DNA from: Stercorarius parasiticus
Taxonomy: Eukaryota; Chordata; Aves; Charadriiformes; Stercorariidae
Assembly (NCBI GenBank): GCA_013396915.1
Contig: VWZL01002828.1
Span: 347,821 to 411,820, forward strand
Direction: 5' to 3'
Length of the DNA: 64,000 nucleotides
The notes under the pieces are model-generated. The model was not told where the DNA came from. It saw only the letters and a list, made by a program, of their open reading frames with translations, and made no database searches. Below, one piece after another: positions 34,428-44,974 of this stretch. Numbering within the stretch: the stretch's first letter is position 1; every line of letters begins with the position of its first letter. The position numbers were made by a program, and so were the translations under genes.

Positions 34428-35985
34428 GGGTCTTGATGTCAAATTCTTATTGTTTAATGTTATCTTGTCATGTGGGCTCTTGAGTCATATTTTTTTTTTT
34501 ACTTCCATTTTTGTTAATGACACATTGACTCTAGCTTTCAAAACTTGATTCTTTGAGGAAATCAAGCCCCTCTTAAATTGGTAACAATTATGGAGAGGTA
34601 GGAGTTTCTAATGAAGACAGCTTCCAAGTCTTGACAAATTCCTGTGGTGCTGTGGGTGCTTTAAAGGGAGGGCCTAGTCCCTTTTGTGATATTGCTTATT
34701 GTGATATTATTATTAACTTACTGTGGTAAGTTAGACATTTGGTGTACAACACCAAGAAACCAGCATGTGTATGCCGTAGCCAGGACTGCATCCTTGCAGT
34801 CTTTGGGCAAGTCTTGAGCCCAAGGGCAAATAATATATTTAAGCAACCCAAATGTTTCTATGGAAGGATGGATAGTCACAAACATGTGCGTTGTATAAGT
34901 AAGTGAATGACTACCCATGTTTGTCAAAAATAAGGTATTTGGGTTCTATACACTAAGCATCAGAGTGGAAACCCAATATTTTTACAATATGCAAACTCCA
35001 CCAGCTGTGTGGCACCAGTAAGCAGAGGACTAAAGTATAAGGTGCCTTTGTGTGGCTTCTGCTTTTGCCAGCTTGCGGCACGAGATGAAACAAGACGGAA
35101 CAGCTTAGCATGCTTTGTTTAATTAGGTACAAATATGTTCCACTTCATTTGGAACAATTAAAGTGTAGAGCCCTGACCACAAAGCGCTGTGGGCAGGCCC
35201 TCGAGCAGTGCGTGTCTCATCTGGAAACCCTGAGTGTCAAACAGTATCAGGTGCTGCTGAAGAAATCACTGGGGTTTCTAACAGCTCGGGAAGAATTAGC
35301 ATTCCCACAGCTTGTTTGGAGAAAAAGGCATTAGCTTAGGAAAGGATAGCGAAACTCATGAATCTTTCTTACATTATCCCCTCTCTAGTTTAAGAAGAGT
35401 AAATTTAAAAGAATCTACCAGGGAGCTTTCTGCTGTCTCTCATATTGGGCACATGGACTGGGAGCTGCAAGTGGTCTTGGCCGTGCTGCATTTCATAAGA
35501 GGCACTAATTAAATCACAGAGGTATGCCGTTTGGGAGGGAATGGAGACGAAGTTAACTCTGCGCTTTGGACCTAGAAATGGAAATTTGTTTTCCATCTTG
35601 AGGCTTGTTTTTCCTTGTTTTTTTCAGAAAAATAACTTGAAGCAGCTAACGAATATTTTCTATTAGCCATAATTTGACGCAGTTACTGCTGAAATGTCAG
35701 AGTTGTCTACGTTGCCCATGAAAACCGCCTGTAGCTCGAAGCTAAATCCCACAAAAGTCAGCTTGAAGGTGCCTCGGGGTTGTGGGAAGCTGGCTGACGT
35801 GGGTCACTGGTGTCAGGGCGCCCCTGTAATGAGATGGGCTCTCCATATGCCAACCTGATGCTGGAGGGCCTGGATTTGCTCAGTGACACCGAGCTGAGGC
35901 GTGATCCTGGTGGGACTTGATGAAGATCTGAAGGTAGATCTTCAGAGAGTGGTTTGTTGATGGTTTTCTTTAATTTTTCAGTTGG
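34428..35985. other. Intergenic region
   Basis: No gene recognised. It contains a perfect 9-bp hairpin with a six-base loop (TGAAGATCT-GAAGGT-AGATCTTCA) at 35921-35944. Confidence 0.65.
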
Positions 35986-36033
35986 TTTTTGTTTGTTTTT
36001 TCTTTTTTTTGTTTTTTTGGTTTGTTTTTTTTA
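35986..36033. repeat. T-rich low-complexity tract
   Basis: Runs of T broken by single G or C, directly in front of the CR1 remnant at 36034. Confidence 0.85.
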
Positions 36034-36130
36034 ATGGTCACCCGCTCTAGGTGACTCTGCTCTGGGAGGGGGGTTGGACTAGTTGAGATCCAGAGGTCCC
36101 TTCCAACCCCCGCCATTCTGTGATACTGTG
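36034..36130 (+). mobile_element. CR1 LINE 3'-end fragment
   Basis: Shows the hallmark 3' end of avian CR1: CTAGGTGACTCTGCTCTGGG, GGTTGGACTAG, GAGGTCCCTTCCAACCC and a terminal CATTCTGTGATACTGTG (diverged ATTCTGTGATTCTGTG). Severely 5'-truncated, as most CR1 copies are. The strand given is that of the element. Confidence 0.88.
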
Positions 36131-37919
36131 TCTGAGAATGGCCGTTCCCAAAAAGCAATAAAACTGCCAAATACTGACCAGGCCTTGGTGGCTAGCAGAG
36201 CCAGCTGGCATCTTCCAAGGCCAAGGCTGGCTTTGTGCTGGCAGCCTGGGGCAGGGCCCGGATCCTGCTGAAGGGCTTGTGAATGCAGATCCCGACCGTC
36301 GCTGGCAGGACAGGAAATCAACGCCCGCGTCTTCGCTGTGGCCTTCCTCGCAACCTCTGAGTGGCCACAACAACTTATTCCATGACTATGCTATTGTATG
36401 TTATGAAATTACCTGCTTTTCTCTTTCTCGGATGTTCAAGCAATAAATCCCATGACCTCATAACCACTATACTTCATTTCCTTGCTCTTATTACAGACGC
36501 TAAAGAAATAAAAATCTTACTCTGCTGCTGTCGGTTCTTTCTCTTTTTCTCAGTTGCTTTGGCTTCTTCCCTGCTTGGATCCTCTCCTGCCTCGGGTCAG
36601 AGCCCTGTACCTCTTCTGCTGAACCCAGGGCTGATGCCTGCTTCTTGGGATCATGGTGAAGGAGAGAACAAAGCCCCTCGTTCGCTGGAAGAGGGCCATA
36701 TTAAGCACCGCAACACGGGGCCAGAGCTGTTAGAAATGGATTTTGAAACCTGCTCTTGAGTGTGAATGTGTGAACATCTCCCTCCTGAGCTGCTGGCACC
36801 AAGATGTGACTTTACATGTGCCGCAAATGTGTTGAGCAAAGAGAGCAGTTGTTGAGGAAATGAAAAGCATCACCTTTGTCAGGGAAACCAAACTGTCAAA
36901 AAAAACATGTAATAAAGAAATGACAGTAAGATGGCTGTGTGAGTTCTGGCATCTTCCGTGGCCCTTGAAGGCTTCAGTGGGTGGAGATCCTGCTCTGGAG
37001 ACACTTCTCACAAGCATCCATTCCAATGTTCAGTCAAAAATCCATGTCTTTTTTTGGGCAAACTCGTTCAGCTTCGGCTGCCAGTTAGTGGCTCCCTGGG
37101 AAGGCTTTTTGTCTGTGAGATTCAAGAGCCCTTTGCTGCTGGACATCGTCCCTCTCTTATATAGATTTTTCACACACCGTCTGTCCCCCCCGTCAATCTG
37201 CTCCTGGATGGACCCAGTTGAATGCCTTTGCTGTCCTGCAGTTACTACAACTTCTTCCTCAGCCCTTCTGAAGTCAAACGTAAACTTGCAATGTGGGATC
37301 TGGGATGGTCCGTAGCTGCCTAGTGCCACGTGGGAGCTCATCCCTCTGGGAGCCTGTGGGCTTTCCCTGCTGGAAGCTCATGTCCAGCTGGGTGGCCTTT
37401 CTATCAGCTTCAGAACTGTGTGTTCTTTCTAGGATGTTATGTTCTTATCCTCTGCTGACTAATATGCTTAAATTCAGTGGGTCACGTGTTATTTTCTATC
37501 TAAAGAGTTTGATCTGCAATCTTTCTTTCTAGACTTGTTTTCTTCTGATTAAATTCTCTGTTCTTACGGTTACTTTGCATCTCTTACCGCTTATTCTAAC
37601 CTGCAAGTATTAGTGGTGTAACGTTTTGCTTGGTTTTCTCCAGATGTGTGGTAAAGGTGTCGAGACAGTGCTGTGGTGAGGACAATCTCCAGAGGAAAAA
37701 TCAGAAGTGTCGTCCTGGATGGTGCTCGCAGTTACTCTTTCCACCGTACCCATGGGTGAGCGTTAATGGGCACCATTTCTTCTGCCGGTTATAGCTGATC
37801 CTTACTGGGGTTGTAGTAGTTGCCTCTCCTGGGTCTGATAGCACGGTTTAGCCCAGGATCACGAAAGGTTGCCGAGGCCTGTTAGTATCTCGGGTTCATA
37901 TTTTGAATCCTGTTTGTGG
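36131..37919. other. Intergenic region
   Basis: No gene recognised. Several frames of 60-150 codons occur on both strands because the DNA is GC-richer than SUCO; none carries a recognisable motif. Confidence 0.65.

Positions 37920-37944
<25 letters not shown>
37920..37944. repeat. Poly-T tract
   Basis: 25 consecutive T, 24 bases before the assembly gap. It could be a template-slippage cause of the gap or the tail of a minus-strand retroposon. Confidence 0.9.
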
Positions 37945-37950
<6 letters not shown>

Positions 37951-37968
37951 GATAGAAAAAGGGAGCCA

Positions 37969-38056
37969 NNNNNNNNNNNNNNNNNNNNNNNNNNNNNNNN
38001 NNNNNNNNNNNNNNNNNNNNNNNNNNNNNNNNNNNNNNNNNNNNNNNNNNNNNNNN
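37969..38056. other. Assembly gap (88 N)
   Basis: Unknown bases immediately in front of a CR1 copy. Frames crossing it are meaningless. Confidence 0.99.
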
Positions 38057-38248
38057 TGTGAGGGTGGTGAGGCACTGGAACAGGTTGCCCAGAGAAGCTG
38101 TGGCTGCCCCATCCCTGGAGGTGTTCAAGGCCAGGCTGGATGGGCCTTTGAGCAGCCTGGTCTAGTGGGAGGTGTCCCTGCCTATGACAGGGGGCTGGAA
38201 CTGGATGATCTTTAAGGTTGCTTCCAACCCGAACCATTCTATGATTTT
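38057..38248 (+). mobile_element. CR1 LINE 3' end
   Basis: Contains the typical CR1 3' region: CACTGGAACAGGTTGCCCAG, GCCCCATCCCTGGAGGTGTT, CCAGGCTGGATGGGC, TTGAGCAGCCTGGTCTAGTG, and CTTCCAACCCGAACCATTCT before the terminal ATGATTTTCT. The 5' limit is hidden by the gap. Close in sequence to the copy at 47279. Confidence 0.96.
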
Positions 38249-40944
38249 CTCAACTTCAGTTGTTCTTGGGTGTAATTTATGCAGCCTTGTGGGATTTCAA
38301 TAGTTGCTTTTTACCATTTCCACTAGTCACTAGTGTAATAGGAAATATTTGTAATCACTTTCAGACAGACGTATATCTGACTCTGTCCAGAACCTGATGA
38401 GAGCCTCTCCTATACAGTGATTCACATGTCTTTTTTTTTTTTTTTTAATTTTATTTTCTGTCAAGCATTAGATCTAGATCATTGTTCAAGTTCTGCTTTC
38501 TTTGGTGCATTTCAAGCAGGGCCATCCTTTTGTCCTTAAATCTACTGATGCAAACCTTTAGCTGCTGGCTGATTCTCATTGCTGTCAACATAAACTTCAG
38601 CGTAATGGCGTATATTGTTGTTAAAAGCTCCTACCTTTCCTCTGGGGGCGAGGTGAGGATGAAGAGGGTTCTTCTGAGTAAATCCTCTGTGTAATGGTGG
38701 CTTGTCAGTTGTTGGTTTTGCCGGAGGGGATCGATTTTTTTGATAAAAGGGCATGGAAACTGTTTCATTTTGAAAATACGCCTGAAAAGGCTGCTGAAAA
38801 CCAGGTGTGGGCATCTCGCAGACTGGGTGAAGAGTGTGACAGAGAGGCAGGGAGACAAAACTGATGCCCCTTTTGTCTTTCTTACGTCCTCCTTTCCTGC
38901 CCATTTGTCCTTGCCCCATATTTTAGGAGAGCTCAGCCTTGTCTAAATACTGTCTCTCTAAGCCTTCTAGCAAAACAGATTGGCGTCAATTATGTGTCTA
39001 TCTACTAACTAATTAGCTGTCTATCTACCAGCTAATTGTCCCGTTGTTATTTTAAAAAGCCCTGCTAACATTGTGTCTCACTTGGGCAGTAGGAAACCAG
39101 CAGAGCACCCAGCCAGCAGGCATCACGACTTGTGACACAGCCCCGGCCCCGCTTGCCGCTGTCTTCCAGCGTGCATCATCTCGGTGATCTCTGAAGGTGG
39201 TGACACGGGCCACAGAGTGTGACAGCAGGACCTGCACAGCAAAGGGAGAGGTCTCTGAAAGCATGCTGTGCACCCAAAATGATCCTTTGATGGTAAAACA
39301 GCCCCAACCTTTGGCTTGACACCACATGTGGTATTAGCAGGCTCTTGATCTGAGCATCCGAAAGAGAAGATGCAGGAGACGCGGCTGAACTGGCTTCCAT
39401 TGGTTTCATTGTCTCTGCCTCCTCACAAAAAGCATCTTTGTGAAAAAAGGAAGCAGTGGGTGAGAAATAAGTACGTTTCTGACATTTAAGGGAGGCTGCT
39501 ACTGTGCCCACAATCCCACCAAGATAAGCTGTTGGCATTAAACAGTCAACGTCAGAAAAAAACTTGAGCAAGGATCCTCTCCAGGCAAACCTGTGTGCTC
39601 GGTGGCTTTTGACTTGCTTGTCAGCAATGCCTCTAACTCTGGGGAAGTCCCGGGCTTCAGCCCCTGCTCCACCATTGTACTTTACAGCAGTTAAATGGGC
39701 TACAGAGGCCATTAAAGAAATGGGAACTCCCTGACGCCCGTGTCTGTGTTTCCAAGAGCCACGGGCACGATGTGCTTACTGCTCTGGGAGTGCAGGCCCT
39801 AACTGCTGACCGAGGAGCCCGAGCGGGTGGTGGGTCCCCCTGCATATGGCTCAGGTGCCTGTGGCACTGGCAGGGTTGGGGTGCTGCTGCAAGAGGGATG
39901 GTGGGGAGACATTTGCCCAAGCGTCCTGCTACCTCCCTTTGGCTTCCTGTGCCTTGGAGGCATCTCTCTTTCTCCATGCCCAGCACTGGGCTGGGGTTCA
40001 GCATGTGGCAGGGAATGTGCGGAGCTGAGCCCAGCCCTTTGGGAAACCCTCTCTTGTAGGAGTGGATGAGGATCCATCCTTGGGTGGGCTGGGGAGCACC
40101 GTTCTGGGATGCAGAGGAGGACAGAGTGTGGGTAGGCATGACCAGGCTCGAGCTGCTGGAGCTGGATTTGTGTTGCTTTTGCATCTTTTATGTCAGAAAC
40201 CTAGAAGTGCGAGGAAGAGCCAAACGGGTTGCTGAAACCTCTCGTGCTGCGGATCACTGCTGTAGCAAAAGGCTGTGGTGAACATCTTCAAAAAGCAGTG
40301 AGGTGTCTGGTGGTGCAGGCAAGGCTTTGAGGACACGGCTGACTTATTGGTGCGGTTGGAGGCAAATCTGAGCCGTTGCTTTGGAGAAACAAGTGTACCT
40401 ATGTTGTTAAAGTATGCTGTTCTCAGACCTCCATTTTGATGTTCAAGACCAAAGCCTGCTTGTTGGGATCACTTCCTTCAGCCACAGAGGAGACAAATCT
40501 CCAGTTTGGTCTTCTTGTATTAAGCATTTCCTTTTTTTAAACGCTTCCCCATACAAACACACTCTTCAGTGCAGGTCTGTAAAATGGAAGAGCAAACTCC
40601 TGTTTATAATCACTTGTGTGCACCTCTAAATCTGAGGGAAAATCTCATTCCCACCACTTAGAAATCTGTGGTCAATGAGGAATGGAAATTGGGGAATGGA
40701 AATGTCCCTGTGTCTCCTCATTATGATTTGGTACTGAGCTCTTATGAGTGCTGGTCTTTGCAGCATGGCTTGAATTCTGGACCCTTTCTTGGAAGGCAAG
40801 AGAAATTCTACCAGGATGAGTAGCACAGTGTCTACTGCAGGCTTTAATCACGAGTTACGCAGCCATGTTAGGTCCTGCTGCAGTGCTCAGCATTGTTCTG
40901 AAGAGATGATAAAAAAGTCCTTCCCTTTCTAACGCTTCTTCAGG
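38249..40944. other. Intergenic region upstream of FASLG
   Basis: Holds a 16-base poly-T (38431-38446) and TCTATCTA-type repeats near 38996-39035. A 178-codon antisense open frame (39176-39712) is reported as a finding. No recognised gene. Confidence 0.65.
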
Positions 40945-41000
40945 TTAGAATCACTGAATGATTATAGTTGGAAGGGACTTGTGCAGGACATCAGAGGTTT
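40945..41000 (-). mobile_element. Degenerate CR1 3'-end fragment
   Basis: AGAATCACTGAATGATTATA followed by GTTGGAAGGGACTTGTGCAG is a diverged reverse complement of the CR1 3' terminus. Short and old, ending about 270 bases before the Egr-like site upstream of FASLG. Confidence 0.7.
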
Positions 41001-41268
41001 TATCATTCCTTTTACTCTGCTTGTGGTCCAGGACACCGCAGTGGAAAAGCAGCTGCATCTGCCCGAGTGGGCTCCTGGAAAAGGTGGTTGGCTGGTGGGT
41101 GTGCGCTGGGCTGATTAGTCAGCCCCTCGACTGGCAGCGCAGCCCTCGTGTGCCCCACAAGCACTTTGCCACGGAGTCTACCTGCTTCCCGAGCCCGGGC
41201 ACCGAGCGTGGTTTTGTGTGAGCGCAGTCTGCCACTGGGCTGGTCCCGCTTGTGTGCGTGCTGCCTCG

Positions 41269-41277
41269 GCGTGGGAG
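41269..41277 (+). promoter_or_regulatory. FASLG: Egr-like site in FASLG 5' flank
   Basis: GCGTGGGAG matches the Egr consensus GCGTGGGCG at eight of nine bases, about 130 bases before the TATA box. Egr2/Egr3 control of FASLG after T-cell activation is established in mammals. Two NFAT-type GGAAAA cores (41043, 41077) and an AP-1-like TTAGTCAG (41115) lie further upstream. Function here is inferred. Confidence 0.4.
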
Positions 41278-41403
41278 GAGCAGACGGGTGCCCCAAACTC
41301 GCAGCCGAGGGCGGAAACTCTTTGGGGTTTGCTGTTGATGCTTGAGGCTTTCATAGAGTTGCAGCATCTGAGCTGGGTGTTCGCTGCCGGAGTGATGCAG
41401 GCG

Positions 41404-41410
41404 TATAAAG
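41404..41410 (+). promoter_or_regulatory. FASLG: FASLG TATA box
   Basis: TATAAAG in GCGTATAAAGGCAGAGC, 114 bases before the chosen start codon. Transcription would be expected to begin near 41434, giving a 5' UTR of about 85 bases. Confidence 0.7.
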
Positions 41411-41517
41411 GCAGAGCTGGGTCTTCCCCCAGGGCTCAGTCTGGGACAGCCCCGGCAGTTTTTGGCTGCCACATGGAAGATCACACCAAGCACGTCCAGC
41501 CCATCCCGCTCCCAGCC

Positions 41518-41787
41518 ATGCAGCAGAACTTGAACTACGTGTACCCCCAGATCTTTTGGGTGGACGGCTGTGCCAACACAAGTACTTCCTGCCCCCCGGC
41601 ACCCCCCGGTGCTCCTTTCCCACCACCCGTGCCTGACCGAAGGAGAAAGCCAAGGAATAACAACAGGGAAAGGAGGAGTGTCGGCTTCCTGGTGATCTCC
41701 TTGCTGATCCTGCTGGCCCTCACTGGAGTGGGGCTGAGCATGTTTCAGATTTTCCACCTGGAGAAGCAACTGGCTGAACTTAGAGAG
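41518..41787 (+). CDS. FASLG: FASLG exon 1
   Basis: 90 codons with the cytosolic tail, transmembrane helix (VGFLVISLLILLALTGVGLS) and the start of the stalk (MFQIFHLEKQLAELRE). Donor GAG|GTGAGG, phase 0. The Pro-rich part is only about 14 residues (PPAPPGAPFPPPVP), against a run of several dozen in mammals. Confidence 0.97.
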
Positions 41788-44700
41788 GTGAGGTCTGCCT
41801 GGCTGGTTGCAGGGGCTATGGGGGTGCAGGGGGAAAAAAAAAAAAAAGAAAAACTTAAAATTGGGTCTGAGATGCTCAGGTGGTGCAAAACTCCCCAAGG
41901 GGCAGGCTGGTGGCATTGAACTGTCTGCTACGCCAGCATAACTGGGGTTGCTTATTACTGTGGGGGGCTGCTCTATTGGTGACTGGTAGATCTGGATGTC
42001 TTCATGTTTCTGAGTGCTGCAAGGTCTCTCTCCCTGTATATTTCTTAGTACTTTGCCGCTCCCCATGAGCACCCAGAATTAGTCACTCTCAAAGATAGTC
42101 CTTGGCTGCTTTAGATGATGCCCTTATGGTCTCACTCTGCTAAGACAGCTTGTCGCTCTTCTCTTTTCGACAGTCCACCAGCACTGAACACATCCCTCCA
42201 GCTTTGGAGAAACTCATAGGTGAGTTGTTGGAGGTCGAGGAGGAACTCCTCTGTGTCAGCACTTGTTAATGCTCCTGTCAAACTCTTCTGTCTCCTCCCC
42301 AGGGGGCAAAGGCAGGGTCACAGCTCCATGCTCTGGAAGTGCTGATTTCACTTGCTTGGCTGGAAAAAGAGCTTTATCTCTGGGGTGTGGGGATGGGGTC
42401 CTGCACTCTGCCTGCTGGATACTTAGAGGTGTCAGCCACAGCTTCCTGGAACGGTGTGCAGGGTACTCTGCTGTCAACGTCAGTTTCTGTCTGTCCTAAT
42501 ACATAGCAACAACATGGACAGAAGCAGGAGAATGGAGATGGGCGCTGCACGTGTTTGTTACTTCTTTCTCTCCTTAATCTTTTAAGGTTTTTGGGAGGAT
42601 GCAGAGGGTTTCGTTTTCTTTGAGGGTGGGGGATTCACTCGCACCCTTGAGAGTGCAACCTTTTCCTAAATTCTTTTGGTACAAAGTCTCACCGCAACCA
42701 AAGGTAGTTGAGAAGAGCCTAATTATATGTGGGTGTTTTTTTTTTCTTTTAGAAATGTCATTTCAGTGAAATCGAAACTTTCCACAAGAACCTGCCAATT
42801 TTTTAAAATTTCATCTAGGAAAAAAACAAAGAGTTTCAATCTGAATGGAAAAATTTAAAAATCATATTTTGAACTTCCAAACTATTATTTTACTCTTACA
42901 TTCCATGTTAATGTTATCAGTGAGGATATCTCTTTTTAAAGATGGACAAGTCAGAAGGAAATTTTAGCTCTGTTGACAATTTTTTGCGGGATCTGGAAAG
43001 TGTTTTATTTTTCCCTTGAGGATTTTTGTTAGTAGGAAAGTTAATTTAATTCCAAGTTTGTTCTGATAACAGAGTGAGAGCAAAGTTGGAACTAGCAAAA
43101 CTCTCTGGAAAGGGCAGTCCTGCTTCCCACGAACTCCCACATCAATAAATTTTGTAATCTCTTGCTTAGGGGAAGAGGAACCGTCACTTTAGCTGGATGC
43201 TCAGTGCTCTGATCACAGGCTACTTTAGCAGTAGCTGACTATAAGCCTTAAATAGTCACCCTGAATTTCTTGAGGGGGGTGGATAAATAAAGCAAGCCAG
43301 GGAAATAGCGTAAAAGAGAAGGGGATAGGAGAGGAACATTTAATTGGCTTGAGAAAAGAAAAGGCTGCTTCTAAAATTTGAGAAGGTGATGCTTGGAAGT
43401 AGATGCTGAGAAGAAAGGAAGGATGGAGTGGGGTGGGATCCAAATACTGAGTCACTGTAACTGGCCCATCTCTCCAAGGAGAACTGAGCCTTTCAGGGAA
43501 GGCAGAGTTTTCCCAGCTGTGTTCTGCCTCTCTGAGGACAAGGTCTGCCTGGCCAGGATGGTTTGCAGGATGTCTCAAGTGTCTTCTCTGATCAGCAGAG
43601 ATACTTGGTACTCAGCAGACAGAAGTCCACTGCAGTGGGTACATCTGCCCTTGGCAGTGCTGGACTGGAAGGCGGCAATAGAACAGGCTCATCTAGGACA
43701 GGACATGAGCAGTCACTTTGGCATGGGCCAGAGATGCTGGGTAAAGGGGAAATATTGTCCCTCTCCTACACCCTGAGTGAGAGGCCTCTGCTTGAGCTCA
43801 CCAACTGAGCCATTTTAAGGTGAAAGCTCCCCTTGCTCTTTCCCCTTGCTTTTGATCACATCTGGATCCTTTGCTGCAACTCTTCCTTTTTAACTTCTTT
43901 TCTTGCCCTGCTTTGTTTGACCAAGCACCTCTCTTCCTCGCCGCGCTGAGCCGTGGTGCTTATGTGCCCTGCGCTGCTCTGAATCTGCCCCATTTCAGCT
44001 TTGTGGTTGGCTCCCTTCTGTTCTCTGGGCTGGTTTCTCCACGGAGCACATGGCTGATGTCTTCCCTATCTTTGTGCAGGGCAGAAGGAACAGTCAATGA
44101 AAAAGGAAGCGAGGAAGGCAGCGCACTTAACAGGTATGTGCTCAGAGGCCAGCAAGATGTGGGAGTAGGGGATAGGGCAGATGTGGCTGGGGTTGAGATG
44201 GTGGCATGGTTGTAGTTGTGAGGAGCCACCTCACACAGGCTTTCCTGTTTTCCTTTGGTAACCTGTGCTCTGACAGCAGAAAGTTACCCCATGGCTAAAA
44301 TATTCCCCTCATTTATGCTTTTCAGCGAGGGCTCTGTTTTTTGGGGTTTGATTTTTGGTTTGTAGCCAGGATATGTGGGGCAGAAAGCTGTCAGAAGCAG
44401 CTGGCATTGAGCAAGGTGACGGTGAGAGCTCCCACCCGCGTGAGATCGAGCCAGACTTTCCATGCTGCAGACAAGGGCTTGAAGAACAGTCGACTTGTTG
44501 TGACATGGGGTGTGACTTGAGGAAAAAAACACACAACGGCTTGTACTTACCGCACTTTTTCTCTTGTTTCGGCTTCCAGGGAACCCTGCCCAGCGGGACC
44601 TCCCTTTGGAGTGGGAACCCATCTCTGGCCATGCCTTCACCAATGGCATCCAGTACCGTGATCAGGGTCTGGTCATCAACGAGACTGGCCTGTACTTCGT

Positions 44701-44974
44701 GTACTCCAACGTGCTCTTCCGTGGCAGTGTCTGCAGCAGCCAGGTGTTGACCCACATCGTCTACAAGAAAAACCCCATCTCACCAGGGAGCTACGTGCTG
44801 ATGGAGGACAAAGGCGTCAACTACTGTACAAGTCAGAAAACGTGGGCCCGGAAAAGCTACCTGGGGGCTTTATTCCAGCTCAGGAAGATGGACAGTTTGC
44901 ATGTCAACGTCTCCAAAATTGCTCTGGTTAATTTTGAGGAATCCAAGACCTTCTTTGGCTTATTTAAGCTTTAA
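41518..44974 (+). CDS. FASLG: Fas ligand (TNF superfamily member 6), complete
   Basis: Type II membrane homotrimer on activated T and NK cells; it binds FAS/CD95 on target cells and triggers caspase-8-dependent apoptosis. Exons 41518-41787, 42174-42219, 44080-44133 and 44580-44974 join in phase to 254 residues (human 281). In order: cytosolic tail with YVYPQIFWVD (human YPYPQIYWVD), a short Pro-rich part, basic RRRKPR, a transmembrane segment about residues 55-75, the FQIFHLEKQLAELRE stalk, and the TNF homology domain from about residue 130. Seen there: LPLEWEP, GLVINETGLYFVYS, the disulphide Cys pair (GSVCSS and NYCTSQ), HVNVSKIALVNFEESKTFFG and the terminal GLFKL. The start at 41518 matches known Fas ligands and has G at -3; an in-frame ATG at 41473 would add 15 residues. 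The shorter length is mainly loss of the mammalian polyproline run. No disabling change seen. Confidence 0.97.
41788..42173 (+). other. FASLG: FASLG intron 1
   Basis: 386 bases with a 14-base A run near 41834; otherwise nothing recognisable. Confidence 0.85.
42174..42219 (+). CDS. FASLG: FASLG exon 2
   Basis: 15 codons plus one base, STSTEHIPPALEKLI, the extracellular stalk; matches the STSQMHTASSLEKQI part of human Fas ligand. Acceptor TTCGACAG, donor G|GTGAGT. Confidence 0.93.
42220..44079 (+). other. FASLG: FASLG intron 2
   Basis: The longest FASLG intron (1860 bases). An AT-rich island at about 42720-43060 holds an ISRE-consensus site (42768-42779); the remainder is GC-richer with chance open frames. 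Confidence 0.85.
42768..42779 (+). promoter_or_regulatory. FASLG: Candidate ISRE/IRF site in FASLG intron 2
   Basis: GAAATCGAAACT fits the interferon-stimulated response element GAAANNGAAACT at all fixed positions, within GTGAAATCGAAACTTTCC. IRF factors are reported regulators of mammalian FASLG. No functional evidence is available from sequence alone. Confidence 0.45.
44080..44133 (+). CDS. FASLG: FASLG exon 3
   Basis: 54 bases encoding QKEQSMKKEARKAAHLTG between split Gly codons, the basic membrane-distal stalk (human ELRKVAHLTG). The shedding site of Fas ligand lies in this stalk in mammals. Acceptor TTGTGCAG, donor G|GTATGT. Confidence 0.96.
44134..44579 (+). other. FASLG: FASLG intron 3
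   Basis: 446 bases, no recognisable element. The 148- and 121-codon antisense frames here and over exon 4 are shadows. Confidence 0.85.
44580..44974 (+). CDS. FASLG: FASLG exon 4 (TNF homology domain)
   Basis: 130 codons plus TAA, all of the TNF jelly-roll domain. It keeps the disulphide pair (GSVC and NYC), N-glycosylation sequons NET and NVS, the WARKSYLGALFQL strand and the invariant FFGLFKL end. Acceptor GCTTCCAG. Confidence 0.98.

Noticed and set aside
36860..37315. 151-codon + strand frame between SUCO and FASLG
   Set aside because: No domain or motif recognised, and overlapping frames of similar length exist on the other strand.
41119..42072. 317-codon open frame antisense to FASLG exon 1 and promoter
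   Set aside because: It mirrors GC-rich coding DNA and a CR1-free promoter, includes a poly-Phe run made by the intronic A tract, and has no known motif.
44309..44755. 148-codon antisense frame over FASLG intron 3 and exon 4
   Set aside because: Shadow of the conserved TNF-domain exon.
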